64,000 nt of DNA from Lentisphaeria bacterium (GTDB lineage: Bacteria > Verrucomicrobiota > Lentisphaeria > Victivallales > Victivallaceae), in NCBI GenBank assembly GCA_022009855.1, contig CP091727.1:4526001-4590000 (forward strand). The letters run 5' to 3'. Numbering within the stretch: position 1 is the stretch's first letter; each line of letters opens with the position of its first letter. Made by a program: the position numbers and the translations under genes. The notes beneath the pieces were generated by a model that searched no databases, was not told the DNA's origin, and saw only the letters and a list, made by a program, of their open reading frames with translations. Below are positions 1 through 9,720 of the stretch, one piece after another.

Positions 1-1069
1 GGGATTTCCGTCTGCAACCTCGGGCACTGCAATCCGCGGGTAACCGCCGCCATTCAGAAGCAGGCCGCGACGCTGGTCCACGTCTCCAACCTCTATATGA
101 ACGATGTGATGCCGCGCCTCGCTGAAAAGCTGATCACCAACTGCTTCGACGGCGTAGTCTTCTTTGCAAATTCCGGTGCGGAGGCCAACGAGGGCATGAT
201 TAAATTCGCCCGCAAGATCGGCAACGCGACCGGGCGCAACGAGATCATCTCGATGAACAACTCCTTCCACGGGCGTACGCTCGCGACGCTGGCCGCCACC
301 GGCCGCGCCAAATACCGCAAAGGATTCGAACCGGAGACGCCCGGATTCAAACAGGTGGACTTCAACGACATCGACGCGCTCAAGGCCGCGATCACCGACA
401 AAACCTGCGCCGTTCTGCTCGAACCGGTGCAGGGCGAAGGCGGCATTCTGCCGGCCGACCGCGAATATCTGCGGCAGGTCCGGGCGCTCTGCGACGAGAA
501 GAATTTGCTGCTGCTCTTCGATGAGGTGCAGTGCGGTATGGGCCGGATCGGCACCCGGTTCGCCTGGCAGAGCTTCGGCGTCGAGCCAGACGCCTTCTCG
601 ATGGCCAAGGCGATCGCCAACGGCCTGCCGATGGGCGGATTCATCGTCCAGCGCAAATATGCGGACACCCTGACCGTCGGAACCCACGCGAGCACCTTCG
701 GCGGCACGCCGCTGGTCAGCGCCGCCGCTCTGGCGGTTCAGGAGGCGTTCGATCAGGACGGCGTCCTCGAAAACTGTGTCGAACAGGGCAACTACCTGCG
801 AGCCAAACTCGCGGAACTCGGCAAAAAAGTACTCCTTCGTCAAGGAGGTGCGCGGCATGGGGCTGATGATCGGCGTGGTGCTCGACCGCGAAGCGGCGAC
901 TCTCGCCGGACTCCTGCTCAAGCGGAATCTCGTGGTGCTGACCGCAGGGGAGACCGTTCTCCGGCTCCTGCCCCCGCTGGTCATCACCCGCCAAGAGGCC
1001 GACCTCGGTCTTGAAAAAATCGCGGCCGGACTGGAAGAACTCGACCGGCTGATCAAAGAGGAGAAGTAA
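1..1069 (+). CDS. argD: acetylornithine/succinyldiaminopimelate aminotransferase, 5' partial, frameshifted
   Basis: Class III PLP aminotransferase that converts N-acetylglutamate semialdehyde to N-acetylornithine in cytoplasmic arginine synthesis. The reading frame is already open at base 1, so the true start lies upstream. Family landmarks seen are FANSGAEANEGMIKFAR, NSFHGRTLATLAATG, the PLP-aspartate region LLLFDEVQCGMGR, and MAKAIANGLPMGG around the Schiff-base lysine. The frame changes near 826-832, in an A6 run where the protein needs A5. It then continues KYSFVKEVRGMGLMIGVV to a stop at 1069. argF follows after 5 bases, so the two form an arginine operon. The homopolymer frameshift in an otherwise perfect gene is most likely a sequence error. 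Confidence 0.93.
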
Positions 1070-1074
1070 CCGTT

Positions 1075-1974
1075 ATGAAGAAAGATCTGTTGACGCTGAG
1101 GGACATCACCCTCCCGGAACTCAATGAAATATTCGCTCTCGCTTCGAAACTGAAGGCCGAACGCGGCAAGGTGAGCTTCACCCCACTGGCGGGCAAAAGT
1201 ATCGGGCTGATCTTCGCCAAGTCCTCCACCCGCACCCGCGTCTCCTTCGAAGTGGGCGTCGGCGAACTCGGCGGACGGCCGCTCTATCTGGATCAGTCCA
1301 GGATGCAGGTCGGGCGCGGCGAAACCGTGGCCGACACCGCCAAGGTGCTCAGCCGCTACCTGCACGGCATCGTCATCCGCACCTTCTCGCATGCCGATGT
1401 GGAGGAACTGGCCCGCGAAGCGACGATTCCGGTCATCAACGCGCTGACCGATGAATACCACCCCTGCCAGATCATCGCCGACCTCCTGACCATCCGGGAA
1501 TATTCCGGGCGGGTGGATGGTTCGATCCGGATGGCCTTCTACGGCGACGGTCGCAGCAACATCGCCAACTCCCTCATGCTGGCGGCACGGCTGACCGGCA
1601 TGGAGCTGGTGATCGCCGCGCCGGAAGAGGAACGTCCGAGCGAGGCGCTGATGGCCGGCTGCCCGAACATCCGCTGGGAAGCCGATCCGATGAAAGCCGC
1701 CGAAAAGGTGGATTACTTCTACACCGACGTCTGGGTGAGCATGGGCTTCGAAGCCGAACAGGCCCGCCGCATGAAGATCTTCCGCCCCTATCAGGTCAAC
1801 GCGGAGCTCTTCAAGGTGGCCAATCCGGATGCGAAATTTCTCCACTGTCTCCCCGCCCACCGCGGCGAAGAGGTGTCGGCGGAGGTGATGGATTCTCCCC
1901 GCTCCATTGTCTTCGACGAGGCGGAAAACCGTCTCCACGTCCAGAAGGCGATTATGGCGATGCTGATGAAGTAA
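1075..1974 (+). CDS. argF: ornithine carbamoyltransferase
   Basis: Transfers the carbamoyl group from carbamoyl phosphate to ornithine, giving citrulline, in the cytoplasm. The protein is 299 residues, normal for the family, and intact. The carbamoyl-phosphate loop SSTRTRVSFE lies near residue 50, the ligand motif HPCQIIADLLT near 140, and the ornithine/carbamoyl motif HCLPAHRGEEVS near 260. It follows argD by a few bases and precedes mntP by four, which suggests one transcript. Confidence 0.96.
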   Translation: MKKDLLTLRDITLPELNEIFALASKLKAERGKVSFTPLAGKSIGLIFAKSSTRTRVSFEVGVGELGGRPLYLDQSRMQVGRGETVADTAKVLSRYLHGIVIRTFSHADVEELAREATIPVINALTDEYHPCQIIADLLTIREYSGRVDGSIRMAFYGDGRSNIANSLMLAARLTGMELVIAAPEEERPSEALMAGCPNIRWEADPMKAAEKVDYFYTDVWVSMGFEAEQARRMKIFRPYQVNAELFKVANPDAKFLHCLPAHRGEEVSAEVMDSPRSIVFDEAENRLHVQKAIMAMLMK

Positions 1975-1978
1975 CGCC

Positions 1979-2576
1979 ATGTCGTTCGTTGCGGTTCTTC
2001 TGATTGCGGTGGGAGTTTCCATCGACGCGTTCGCCGTCTCTGTGAGCGGCGCGCTCTGCGACCGCACCGGCAGAAAGATCCGCAACGCCGCCTGGGCCGC
2101 CCTCTTTTTCGGCGGCTTTCAGATCCTCATGCCGCTCCTAGGATTCGCCGCGGCCGCGCTGTTGCAGAACGTGGTCCGCACCATGGACCACTGGCTCGCT
2201 TTCGCGCTGCTCGGATTCGTCGGCGGAAAAATGATTTTCGAAGGGCTCCACAAGGAGGAGGTTAAGGGGGAAAAAGATGGCGAGGAGCCCTGCTGTCCAC
2301 CGGATTTCTTCGCTCCGCACGCCCTCTTTCTGCCGGCAATCGCCACCAGCCTGGATGCGCTGGCGGTCGGCGCGGGGCTGGCGTTTGCCGGGTCCGGCAT
2401 CTGGATCCCCGCCCTCGCCATGGGGGTGGTCACCGCGGCGGCTTCCGCCGTCGGCGTATTGATCGGCGTCCGCCTCGGCTCCCCTGGCCGGCGAGCGGGT
2501 CATGATGGTCATCGGCGGTTGCGCCATCGTCCTCATCGGACTCAAGATTCTGCTGGAACACCTCGGCGTCATCTGA
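1979..2576 (+). CDS. mntP: MntP-type manganese efflux pump, frameshifted
   Basis: Small inner-membrane protein of the MntP (DUF204) family, known to export Mn(II). The visible protein has six hydrophobic segments in two repeated halves. Each half carries the family Asp motif: GVSIDAFAVSVS at the N-terminus and ATSLDALAVGAGLA in the middle. Frame is lost near 2484 at a CCCC run where CCC restores LAGERVMMVIGG and the C-terminal segment LIGLKILLEHLGVI. The stop then falls at 2576. The uncorrected frame reads on to 3763 and is artefactual. The gene starts four bases after argF. A link to arginine genes is positional only. Confidence 0.88.
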
Positions 2577-2587
2577 CCGACGTCCCG

Positions 2588-3233
2588 TCAGAATTTCAGC
2601 TCCCTGCCATTCCGGCGCAGCACCACCAGCGCGTTCCGCAAACTCTGAATCGCCCCGCAATACTCCGCAAGCCGCTCCCGCAACGTATCGTCCTGCCCGG
2701 AATTGCGTTCCCCTTTTCTGCGGCTGAAGCGAGTCATGTTCTCTTCGCACACTTCAGAGAGCCATCGGGAATACTCCTCCGGATCGACCGTCGTCAGTGT
2801 CGGCGGCGGCACCTCCTCCCGCCGACCTTTTCCGGTTCTTCGGCTCCGGCCGCGCCGGAAGCTCTTCTCGTACTCTCGCATGCCGGTTCCCTTGAGCCGG
2901 AAATAATAGGAGGAGGCCTGGCGACGGCTCACCGAACGGGAAAAGATTTCTCAGCCGGGAAACCGGTTCCGACAGATTCGGCATCTGATCGAGACGGGCG
3001 CGGCTCAGAATCTGCTGTACATCGCGTCCGTTCGACTCAAGCCGGGCAAGCAGCTCGGCGGTCTCCTGGTAGTACGGTTCATCCGGCGACATTCCGGCCG
3101 CCCGCCAGAACCTCGGCTCGAGCCGGTCCAGATCAGCTTCAAGCCGGTCCAGTCGGTCCGCCGCACGCAGCGGCAGGAACACGGCACACAGCAGCAGAAC
3201 CGCCGTCCACCGCAGCATCCGCGCCACCGTCAC
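2588..3233 (-). CDS. secreted or membrane-anchored protein of unknown function, frameshifted
   Basis: Not recognised. It begins with a clear signal peptide (MTVARMLRWTAVLLLCAVFLPLRAA) followed by charged, helix-rich sequence (DRLDRLEADLDRLEPRFW). Frame changes near 2945 at a short T run and continues in a second frame (SRRQASSYYFRLKGTG to RNALVVLRRNGRELKF). The joined product is about 215 residues. Its ATG overlaps the stop of the upstream HIT gene by four bases, so they are translationally coupled. The function is unknown. Confidence 0.6.
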
Positions 3234-3670
3234 GCTTCCGGCTCCCGTTCCAGGGCCGCGGCAAGCCTTCTGGTCAGACGCTCCGCCAGAGCGGCAGCCT
3301 CCCCCGCCCCGTACTGCTTCTGACGCCAGTTCCAGTGGAACCCATCCTCGACGCCGCGCGGAACCACATGCAGATGGGCGTGCATCACCACCTGCCCCGC
3401 CGCCGTGCCGTCCGCCAGATGCAGATTGAATGCATCCCAGTCGAATTCCCGGCGAAGCGCCACACCGATCCGGGCCCCGATATGGAACATCCGCCCGGCC
3501 GTCGCCTCCGGAATCGTCGCGCTCGATTCGTGGTGCTCCTTCGGAATCACCAGGGTGTGACCGAAATTGATCGGACCGATGTCGAGAAACGCCAGCACAA
3601 GATCGTCCTCATAGACTTTGACCGCCGGAATCTCTCCGGCGATGATTTTACAGAAGATGCAGTTCGCCAT
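3230..3670 (-). CDS. HIT family protein (histidine-triad nucleotide hydrolase)
   Basis: Cytoplasmic nucleotide-binding protein of the histidine-triad superfamily, which hydrolyses or transfers nucleoside monophosphates. The 146 residues begin with the typical CIFCKIIAGEIPAVKVYEDD and contain the catalytic triad region MHAHLHVVPR near residue 115. It lies three bases downstream of trkA and overlaps the next gene. The substrate cannot be told from sequence. Confidence 0.93.
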   Translation of the reverse strand: MANCIFCKIIAGEIPAVKVYEDDLVLAFLDIGPINFGHTLVIPKEHHESSATIPEATAGRMFHIGARIGVALRREFDWDAFNLHLADGTAAGQVVMHAHLHVVPRGVEDGFHWNWRQKQYGAGEAAALAERLTRRLAAALEREPEA

Positions 3671-3673
3671 GGT

Positions 3674-4330
3674 TCAATCCTCCTTGAAAAGTTTCAATAT
3701 CGACTCCCGGCTGCCGAAGACGGTCAGCTGATCGCCTTTTTCCAGCAGAGTATCCGGACTTAAAATCGTTTCCGTAGGACATCCCGGTTTGTGCATCAGC
3801 AGCACCGTCACATTGGAGCGGTTGCGCAAATCAAGCTGCCGCAGCGATTTGCCGGCCATCCGCCCCGGCACCGACACCTCCGCCATGGCCGATCCCTTGA
3901 ACTCAAAGAGATCGGTGATGTTCGCCATCGAAAGCCGTCGGGAAATCCGCTCTGCGACATCCTGTTCCGGCTGGATTACCTCATCCGCGCCCAACCGGTA
4001 GAGAATCCGCTCCTGGATGGCGGTGTTCGCCTTGGCCAGCACCTTGCGCGCTCCCTCCTGCTTGAGCAGCGTGAGCGCCAGCACCTGATCTTCAAAATGG
4101 GAACTCATCCCGAGGATCACCGCGTCAAACTTGGAGACGTTCAACTCGCGAACCACCTCTTCGTTGCTGACGTCGGCGATGATCGCCTCGGTCACCTTTT
4201 CACGCAGCTCGTCGACCCGCTCCCGGTCAATGTCGACGACGACGACGGCATTGCCCGCCCTGCCCAGCTCCACCGCCAGCTTGGCACCGAAGGAGCCGAG
4301 CCCGAACACAGCATAATGATTTCTGGCCAT
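3674..4330 (-). CDS. trkA: Trk/Ktr potassium uptake regulatory subunit (RCK domain)
   Basis: Peripheral regulator of a TrkH/KtrB potassium channel. An N-terminal Rossmann RCK_N domain shows the nucleotide loop VFGLGSFGAKLAVELG and the acidic strand end VVVVDIDRERVDE. A C-terminal TrkA_C domain follows (from about residue 135, AEVSVPGRMAGKSLRQLDL). I chose the ATG at 4330 (MARNHYAVFGLG). A longer frame to 4372 adds residues that overlap trkH, and 4330 lies 19 bases past the corrected trkH stop. At about 218 residues this is the single-RCK KtrA type. Confidence 0.92.
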   Translation of the reverse strand: MARNHYAVFGLGSFGAKLAVELGRAGNAVVVVDIDRERVDELREKVTEAIIADVSNEEVVRELNVSKFDAVILGMSSHFEDQVLALTLLKQEGARKVLAKANTAIQERILYRLGADEVIQPEQDVAERISRRLSMANITDLFEFKGSAMAEVSVPGRMAGKSLRQLDLRNRSNVTVLLMHKPGCPTETILSPDTLLEKGDQLTVFGSRESILKLFKED

Positions 4331-4349
4331 ATCCCACCTGAATTTTCCG

Positions 4350-5652
4350 TTAACCAATAATAACCCGTTCATCGGGATATTTCAAGCGCACCGTCTTCTC
4401 GCGCCCCAGCAGAAACAGCATGATCGTAAACGGACCGATCCGCCCGATGAACATCAGAAACGAAAGAAGCAGTTTTCCCTCCGTCGTCAATTTGGCCGTC
4501 CCGCCGATCGTCAACCCGGTCGTTCCCAGCGCAGAAGCCGCCTCGAAAAAACGCCTCCATCATCGCGGAACCGGGCGTGATCATTTGAATCGCCATTGCC
4601 GCCACACAGGCCAGCAACGTAAACATCACGATGATCGTGAAGGCACGCAGCACCTGTGCCGCCGGAACCCGACGGCGGAACATCAGCACCTCCGGGTTCC
4701 CTTTGAAGGTGTTGAAAATCGCCGCCGCCGCCACCGCCACCGTGCTGGTCTTCATGCCGCCGCCGGTCGACCCCGGCGAGGCTCCAATCAGCATGAAGAT
4801 GATGATCAACGTCGTGGTCGATGCCGGAAGCGCAGCAATGTCGAATGTGGTAAATCCGGCAGTCCGTGATGAAACAGACAGAAAGAGCGCATCGAACCAG
4901 CCGATCCAACGGTCGTTGATCACCCCGAAAAACCAGATCAGCACCGCTCCGCCCGCAATCAGGATCAGATTGGTCAGCAATACCACCTTGGAGTGCACCC
5001 GAAGATGAATCTCACGCCGACGGATCAGCTGCAGAAGATCGTAGATCACGTAAACCCCGAGCCCGCCAAGAATCACCAGCGCTCCCACCGCGAACTGCAC
5101 CAGGGGCGACTGCCCGGCAAGACTGTCTTCGAACGGACTCAACCCCGCATTGCAGAAACCGGTCACGGCATGGAACAACGAATACCAGAGCGACTCCGCC
5201 CAGCCGTATTTTTCCAGAAACCCCGGCAGCATCAACACCATGCCGACCGCTTCACTGACCAGCGTATAGGTAACAACGGTCCGGGTCAACCCCTCCGTTC
5301 CACGCAGGGAGAAGTTGTCGCTTAAACTGGAGATCATCAACGTGTCGCTGAAGGAGAGACCGCCGCCGAGCATCAGCAGGATCGAAGCGCTCAACGTCAT
5401 GATGCCGATGCCGCCGATCTCCACCATCAGCAGAATCATCGTCTGCCCGAAAAGGGTGAAATTCTCAATCGGCAGTACGCTCAAACCGTTGACACAGACC
5501 GCGGAGGTCGCCATGAAGAGCGCGTCGCTCCAGGCAAGTTCTCCCGCCCGGTAACACCACGGCAGCTTCAGAATCAGCATGCCGCAGAACACAAACGTGA
5601 GAAACGAGAGAATGAACAGCGACTGTCCCTTTTTCACCACCCCGATCAGCAT
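4350..5652 (-). CDS. trkH: Trk/Ktr potassium channel membrane subunit, frameshifted
   Basis: Inner-membrane K+ translocating subunit with multiple hydrophobic segments. Filter-type glycine motifs of the TrkH/KtrB family are visible (SAVCVNGLS, HAVTGFCNAGLSP, SSRTAGFTTFD). Frame is lost near 4550 at a T6 run (minus strand). Removing one T restores AFFEAASALGTTGLTIGG, which is the fourth filter, and the end GRIGPFTIMLFLLGREKTVRLKYPDERVIIG with its stop at 4350. Genes follow in the order trkH-trkA-HIT on one strand. Confidence 0.92.
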
Positions 5653-5679
5653 GCCGTCACCTCCCCTCCCGGGACGGAA

Positions 5680-6189
5680 TCACCACCCCTCGGTCACCGC
5701 GGAAACCAGCTTCTTCGCCGCATCGTACGCAGCCTGCCGGATACCGTTGCGACGGCCGATGTACATATCGGGACCCGTCTGGAACTCTGCAGTCCCGGAC
5801 ACCGTCCGGGTGGAGATGAGCGGTCGGGCACTGCCGGGAACAATCACCGAAAACTCCACGTTCATCTGCACCCGCCACTCATTCGGCACGAACTCATCGT
5901 CATCCACCGATGACCAGTTCAATTCGGCAAACGCAATGTCGAGCACCCGGGCATAGACGATGCAGTCCGCCTCTTTCTCATCGACCAGTTTGAGGGAACC
6001 GTCGGTCATGAAGCATTCACAGAGCAACCCGCGCATCTCCGCCGCGACATTGTAGGCCGCCGTCTCGTTGACCACCGGAGCCACGGCGATGGTTTTCACC
6101 TGCGGATGCATCAGCGAACCGACCTGATAACCGCAGCCGTTGAGCAGCAGCGCAAGAAAAAGTAAAGTCGTATATGAAAGAAACTTCAT
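5680..6189 (-). CDS. lptE: LptE-like lipopolysaccharide-assembly lipoprotein
   Basis: Probable outer-membrane lipoprotein that plugs the LptD translocon for LPS export. The 169 residues begin with a lipoprotein signal (MKFLSYTTLLFLALLLNGCGYQ, Cys at 19). The CGYQVGSLMHPQVKTIAVAPVVNET pattern is typical of the LptE family, followed by a beta-rich body. Its start overlaps the end of the upstream TPR gene, and kdsD (a Kdo precursor enzyme) lies just beyond, so the cluster fits envelope biogenesis. The family is diverse, so the symbol is moderately certain. Confidence 0.78.
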   Translation of the reverse strand: MKFLSYTTLLFLALLLNGCGYQVGSLMHPQVKTIAVAPVVNETAAYNVAAEMRGLLCECFMTDGSLKLVDEKEADCIVYARVLDIAFAELNWSSVDDDEFVPNEWRVQMNVEFSVIVPGSARPLISTRTVSGTAEFQTGPDMYIGRRNGIRQAAYDAAKKLVSAVTEGW

Positions 6190-7276
6190 CTGGTCCCCTC
6201 CTTCTGCGCCGATTCCTTCATGTTGGATTTGAGCTGTCCGGAGAGATCGAATATCGGCAGCAGAAATTTTCCGCTCCCCTCCCCGGTGCGATCAGCAGTT
6301 TCTCCGCCTCCTGCGGCAGCGGATAGGCGATGATCCGCGGCAGGCGCGCCGCCGGATCCGGGCGGAAATCCTCCGGAACAAACGTGCGGTCCAGTTCGAC
6401 CAGCAACGCTTCGGACGCATCCGCGGAAAGCGAGTCGGGATACTCCCGCAACACCTGCGCCAGGTAACGTTCAGCCGCCGCCTTGCGACCGTTCCTCGCA
6501 TAGTATTTCGCCATCTCCAGCAGCCGGGCCGCCTGAACATCGCGCCCGAGAATCAGATGGCGCCTGACCCAGTCATTTTCGCTGGCGTCGGGATATTTCT
6601 CCTGAAATGTCTTGAAAACGTCCAGCGCCTCCCGATTGTAGCGACCGTCACCGTCCCCGCGCAGAGACAGCTCGTAAAGACCGGTTCCCAGTGCCAGATA
6701 GGCGTACTTGCACTCCGGAGAGTCGGGGAACTCCCGGATGATCGTTCGAAGCTGCTCCAGCGATTTTTTCACCTCCCCCTTCTGATCGAAGAGATAAGCG
6801 AGCCGCAACCGCGCCCCGGGGGCATTTTCGGAAAAAGGCGCGCGGGAGAGCGCCTTTTCGAAGACCTCGATGCTCTTGTCGTCATCCACCAGCCACGGAA
6901 TCCAGCGCAACGACCAGAACGACGGATCGCGCCGCCCCTGATAATACGCCTCCCCGATCTCGTATTCCCGCTGAATCAACGCGGCAAAATCGGCATATTC
7001 CGGATAAGAGGCGAGCAGCTTTTCAATCGCCTCAAACTCCCGGTAAAGCAAGCCGCACATCCGCCACGCGGAGATCTGCGCCAGAACCGAGTTCGCCTTG
7101 ACCGCAGTCGAATCGCCCAGCAGTTCGGCATCCTCGAACTTCTCCGCCGCCTCGCGGTAATCGCCCGTTTCATAAGCGGTCCGACCGGCCATGTAGGAGT
7201 TGGTGGCCTCCTTGTCGTCAGCGGCCGTCGTCAGCGCAACGGCCGCCAGTACGGAGAGCAGAATCCGCTTTTTCAT
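6186..7276 (-). CDS. exported tetratricopeptide-repeat protein, 3' frameshift
   Basis: Periplasmic or envelope protein with a signal peptide (MKKRILLSVLAAVALTTAAD) and repeated TPR-type helical pairs (YMAGRTAYETGDYREAAEKFEDAE, LRLAYLFDQKGEVKKSLEQLRTII, AKYYARNGRKAAAERYLAQVL). The layout resembles BamD/CpoB-type TPR proteins, but no specific family signature was identified. I chose the ATG at 7276 over 7303 because the signal peptide begins there. Near 6285, in a G-rich run, a missing G would restore a tail ending in an ATGA overlap with lptE. The uncorrected frame ends at 6218. Confidence 0.75.
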
Positions 7277-7312
7277 CGATCCATCCTGTTTGCGGTTGGA
7301 CAAGGCGTTACC

Positions 7313-8290
7313 TCACATCAGTTTCAATCCGGGCAGATCCTGCACGTCGATGAATCCGCAGACGTGCCCGGAATCATCGACTACGACAATATCGTCGATA
7401 TGGCGCTTCTCCAGCACCTTGAGCACTTCGACAGCCAGAGCGTCCTGCCGGATGGAGACCGGTCCCGGCGTCATCACTTCGCGCATTTCGCGTTCAAGCA
7501 CCGACAGGTCCTTCTCCGCCCAGCGGCGGAAGTCGCCATCGGTAAAAATGCCGACCAGTTTCCCCTCACCGTCGACAATGATCGCCGAGCCGCAGCGGGC
7601 GTGACTCATCCGGAACAGCGCATCACGTACCTTTGTACCGGGATCGACGATCGCCGAATGCTCCGCATCGCGCATGATGTCCGACGCCCGCATGGTCACC
7701 ATGCGGCCGATTGCGCCGCCGGGATGAAGCCGGCCGTAATCGCTCTTGGTGAACCCCTGCTCGTCAAGCAGCACCATTGCCAGCGCATCGCCGAGCGCCA
7801 GCAGCGCGGTCGTGGTGGTCGTCGGCGCGAGGTTGAAGGGACATGCCTCCCGCGGCACCGGCATTTCCACGACCAGATCGCTCATTTTCCCGAGCGTGGA
7901 ACCTGCGGAGGAGGTGATGGAAACCAGCTCCACCCCGAGCCGCTTCGCGGGAGTGAGCACGACCAGCAGCTCCTCGGTTTCTCCGCTGTAGGAGAGCGCG
8001 ATGAGAAGATCATGCTTCTGAATGATTCCGAGATCCCCGTGTCGCGCCTCCACCGGGTGCATGAAGACCGAGGGAGAACCGACGCTGGAGAGAGTCGCGG
8101 CGATCTTCTTTCCGATGTAGCCACTCTTGCCGACTCCGGTGAACACCAGCTTCCCGCCTGCATTGATCACATCCATGCAGCGGTGAACCAGCTGCTCGAA
8201 ACTCTCTCCTAAATTGTCGCGCACGGCGACCAGCCCTTCGATCTCGACATCGAATACTTCCCGGGCACGTTCGAGAATCGCTTTTTTCAT
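7313..8290 (-). CDS. kdsD: arabinose-5-phosphate isomerase (KdsD/KpsF family)
   Basis: Isomerises ribulose-5-phosphate to arabinose-5-phosphate, the first step towards Kdo for LPS. The N-terminal SIS sugar-isomerase domain contains FTGVGKSGYIGKKIAATLSSVG and ALSYSGETEELL. Two CBS domains follow (MRASDIMRDAEHSAIVDPGT and REVMTPGPVSIRQDALAVEVL). The gene is intact at 325 residues. GGGAG lies at normal spacing from the ATG at 8290, so I prefer it to the ATG at 8299. It sits with lptE and the TPR gene, consistent with LPS biogenesis. Confidence 0.94.
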   Translation of the reverse strand: MKKAILERAREVFDVEIEGLVAVRDNLGESFEQLVHRCMDVINAGGKLVFTGVGKSGYIGKKIAATLSSVGSPSVFMHPVEARHGDLGIIQKHDLLIALSYSGETEELLVVLTPAKRLGVELVSITSSAGSTLGKMSDLVVEMPVPREACPFNLAPTTTTTALLALGDALAMVLLDEQGFTKSDYGRLHPGGAIGRMVTMRASDIMRDAEHSAIVDPGTKVRDALFRMSHARCGSAIIVDGEGKLVGIFTDGDFRRWAEKDLSVLEREMREVMTPGPVSIRQDALAVEVLKVLEKRHIDDIVVVDDSGHVCGFIDVQDLPGLKLM

Positions 8291-8310
8291 TCCACACATC
8301 TCCCTGATTG

Positions 8311-9162
8311 TTACAGCCGGCAGGAACGGATATCCGTAACGATAATTCCCCGTGCGCCGATCTGATACAGTTCATCCATGATCCGGTTGCACTCCCGGCG
8401 GGCCACCATCGCCTTGACCGCGACCCAGTCCGGATTGGAGAGCGGCGAGACCGTCGGAGATTCGATGCCCGGCGTGATCGCGCACGCGGCCTCCAGCTGG
8501 AGACGCGGGATGTCGTATTCGACCATCGCATACGCTCCGGCGACCAGGATTCCCTTGAGCCGGGCAATCAGCTTCCGGACCGCCGGACGCTCGCCCAGTT
8601 CAGCGCTTCGCCCGATCAGAATCGCCTCCGAAAAGAGCATCGGCTCGCCGATCACCTCCAGCCCGGCCTCACGCAGCGTCGCGCCGGACTCCACCACGTC
8701 GGCAATCGCGTCGGCAACACCGGAGACGGATCGAAATCTCCACCGCTCCGTCCAGGCGGACCACCGGACAGGAGAGTCCGCGCTGCGCGAGGTTTTTCCG
8801 AAGCAGTTCCGGATAGGAGGTGGCGATACGCAGCCCGTTGAGCGTCTCGACCGTGAGGCCGGAATCCTTCGGCACCGCGAAGCAGAAGCGCGACCGGCCA
8901 AATTCAAGATTCATGAGTTCAGTCACCTGCGCACCGGAATCCGCCGCAAGGTCGCGACCGGTGATCCCCAGGTCAAGCACTCCGTTGCCGACGTAGAGCG
9001 CAATGTCACGCGGCCGGAGAAAAACAAAGTCGATCTCATTTTCCCGATCGGAAACGATCAGTTCCCGACCGGAGCGGGTACAGCGATACCCGGCCTCGCG
9101 CAGAAGCCGGACGGAATCTTCGGAAAGGGCCCCTTGTTGGGGATCGCCAGTTGCAGAGCCAT
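8311..9162 (-). CDS. hisG: ATP phosphoribosyltransferase, two frameshifts
   Basis: First step of histidine biosynthesis (ATP plus PRPP). Joined pieces read MALQLAIPNKG, then RLLREAGYRCTRSGREL, YVGNGVLDLGITGRDLAADSG, CPVVRLDGAVEISIR, GVADAIADVVESGATLREAGL and a C-terminal regulatory-type domain ending TDIRSCRL, so it is probably the long-form enzyme of about 283 residues. One G is missing near 9130 (GGGG where GGGGG fits) and one C is extra near 8733. hisE lies immediately upstream on the same strand. Confidence 0.92.
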
Positions 9163-9191
9163 TGAAAGTTTTCCTGTCTCAGGTGCTTGGT

Positions 9192-9454
9192 TTACAGATA
9201 TTTGTACACGTCTTCGAGTTCGAGACCGTTGGCGATCATCATCACCTGAAGGTGGTAGAGCAGCTGGGAGATCTCCTCGGCGGTTTTCTCCCGCCCCTCA
9301 TATTCCGCCGCCATCCAGACTTCGCCGGCCTCTTCAACGATCTTTTGCCGATGAAGTGCTTGCCCTTGTCAAACTCCTTCACCGTCCCGGAAGCAGGATC
9401 ATGGGACGACACCTTTTCCTTCAACTCCAGAAACAGCCCGTCAAATGTTTTCAT
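9192..9454 (-). CDS. hisE: phosphoribosyl-ATP pyrophosphatase, frameshifted
   Basis: Second histidine step, hydrolysing phosphoribosyl-ATP. The first 37 residues (MKTFDGLFLELKEKV to GKHFIGK) are in one frame. Adding one A near 9343 gives KIVEEAGEVWMAAEYEGREKTAEEISQLLYHL and the end LEDVYKYL with a stop at 9192. These are the classic MazG-like EExxE motifs of HisE. It lies 29 bases upstream of hisG, forming a hisE-hisG pair. Confidence 0.9.
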
Positions 9455-9603
9455 ACGATCTTTTCACCCCAGAAATAAACTCTGTCGATTGTGTTTCGAC
9501 GTTAATATAGCCCGGCAAATGAAAAAAACCCAAATCCGCCGGGGGGCGGAATGGCGACATTGCACAATTTTTTCGTTTTTTTGCCGTCCCCCGGTTATGT
9601 GAC

Positions 9604-9633
9604 TTGATTTCTTCCGGAGAAGTGGCATATTAA
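9604..9633 (+). promoter_or_regulatory. putative sigma70 promoter of tRNA-Lys
   Basis: TTGATT (9604-9609) and TATTAA (9628-9633) are separated by 18 bases and lie 10 bases before the tRNA. This is consensus matching only. Confidence 0.5.
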
Positions 9634-9643
9634 CACACTGTTG

Positions 9644-9720
9644 TGCGCTCATAGCTCAGTTGGTAGAGCAAGTGACTCTTAATCACTGGGTCCTGGGTTC
9701 GAGTCCCCGTGAGCGCACCA
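9644..9720 (+). tRNA. tRNA-Lys (anticodon CTT)
   Basis: Full cloverleaf. Acceptor strands TGCGCTC and GAGCGCA pair. The D arm starts AGCTCAGTTGGTAGAGC. The anticodon stem AGTGA/TCACT encloses loop CTCTTAA, giving anticodon CTT. The T arm is GGGTTCGAGTCCC-like, and CCA is encoded at 9718-9720. The antisense reading of its 3' half supplies the last codons of the oppositely oriented fusion gene. Confidence 0.97.

Noticed and set aside
1979..3763. A 594-codon open frame extending mntP
   Set aside because: After about residue 168 it loses family pattern and overlaps the minus-strand HIT and unknown genes. The homopolymer correction ends mntP at 2576.
6557..8212. A 551-codon plus-strand frame
   Set aside because: It is the antisense shadow of the TPR gene and kdsD, with no domain pattern.
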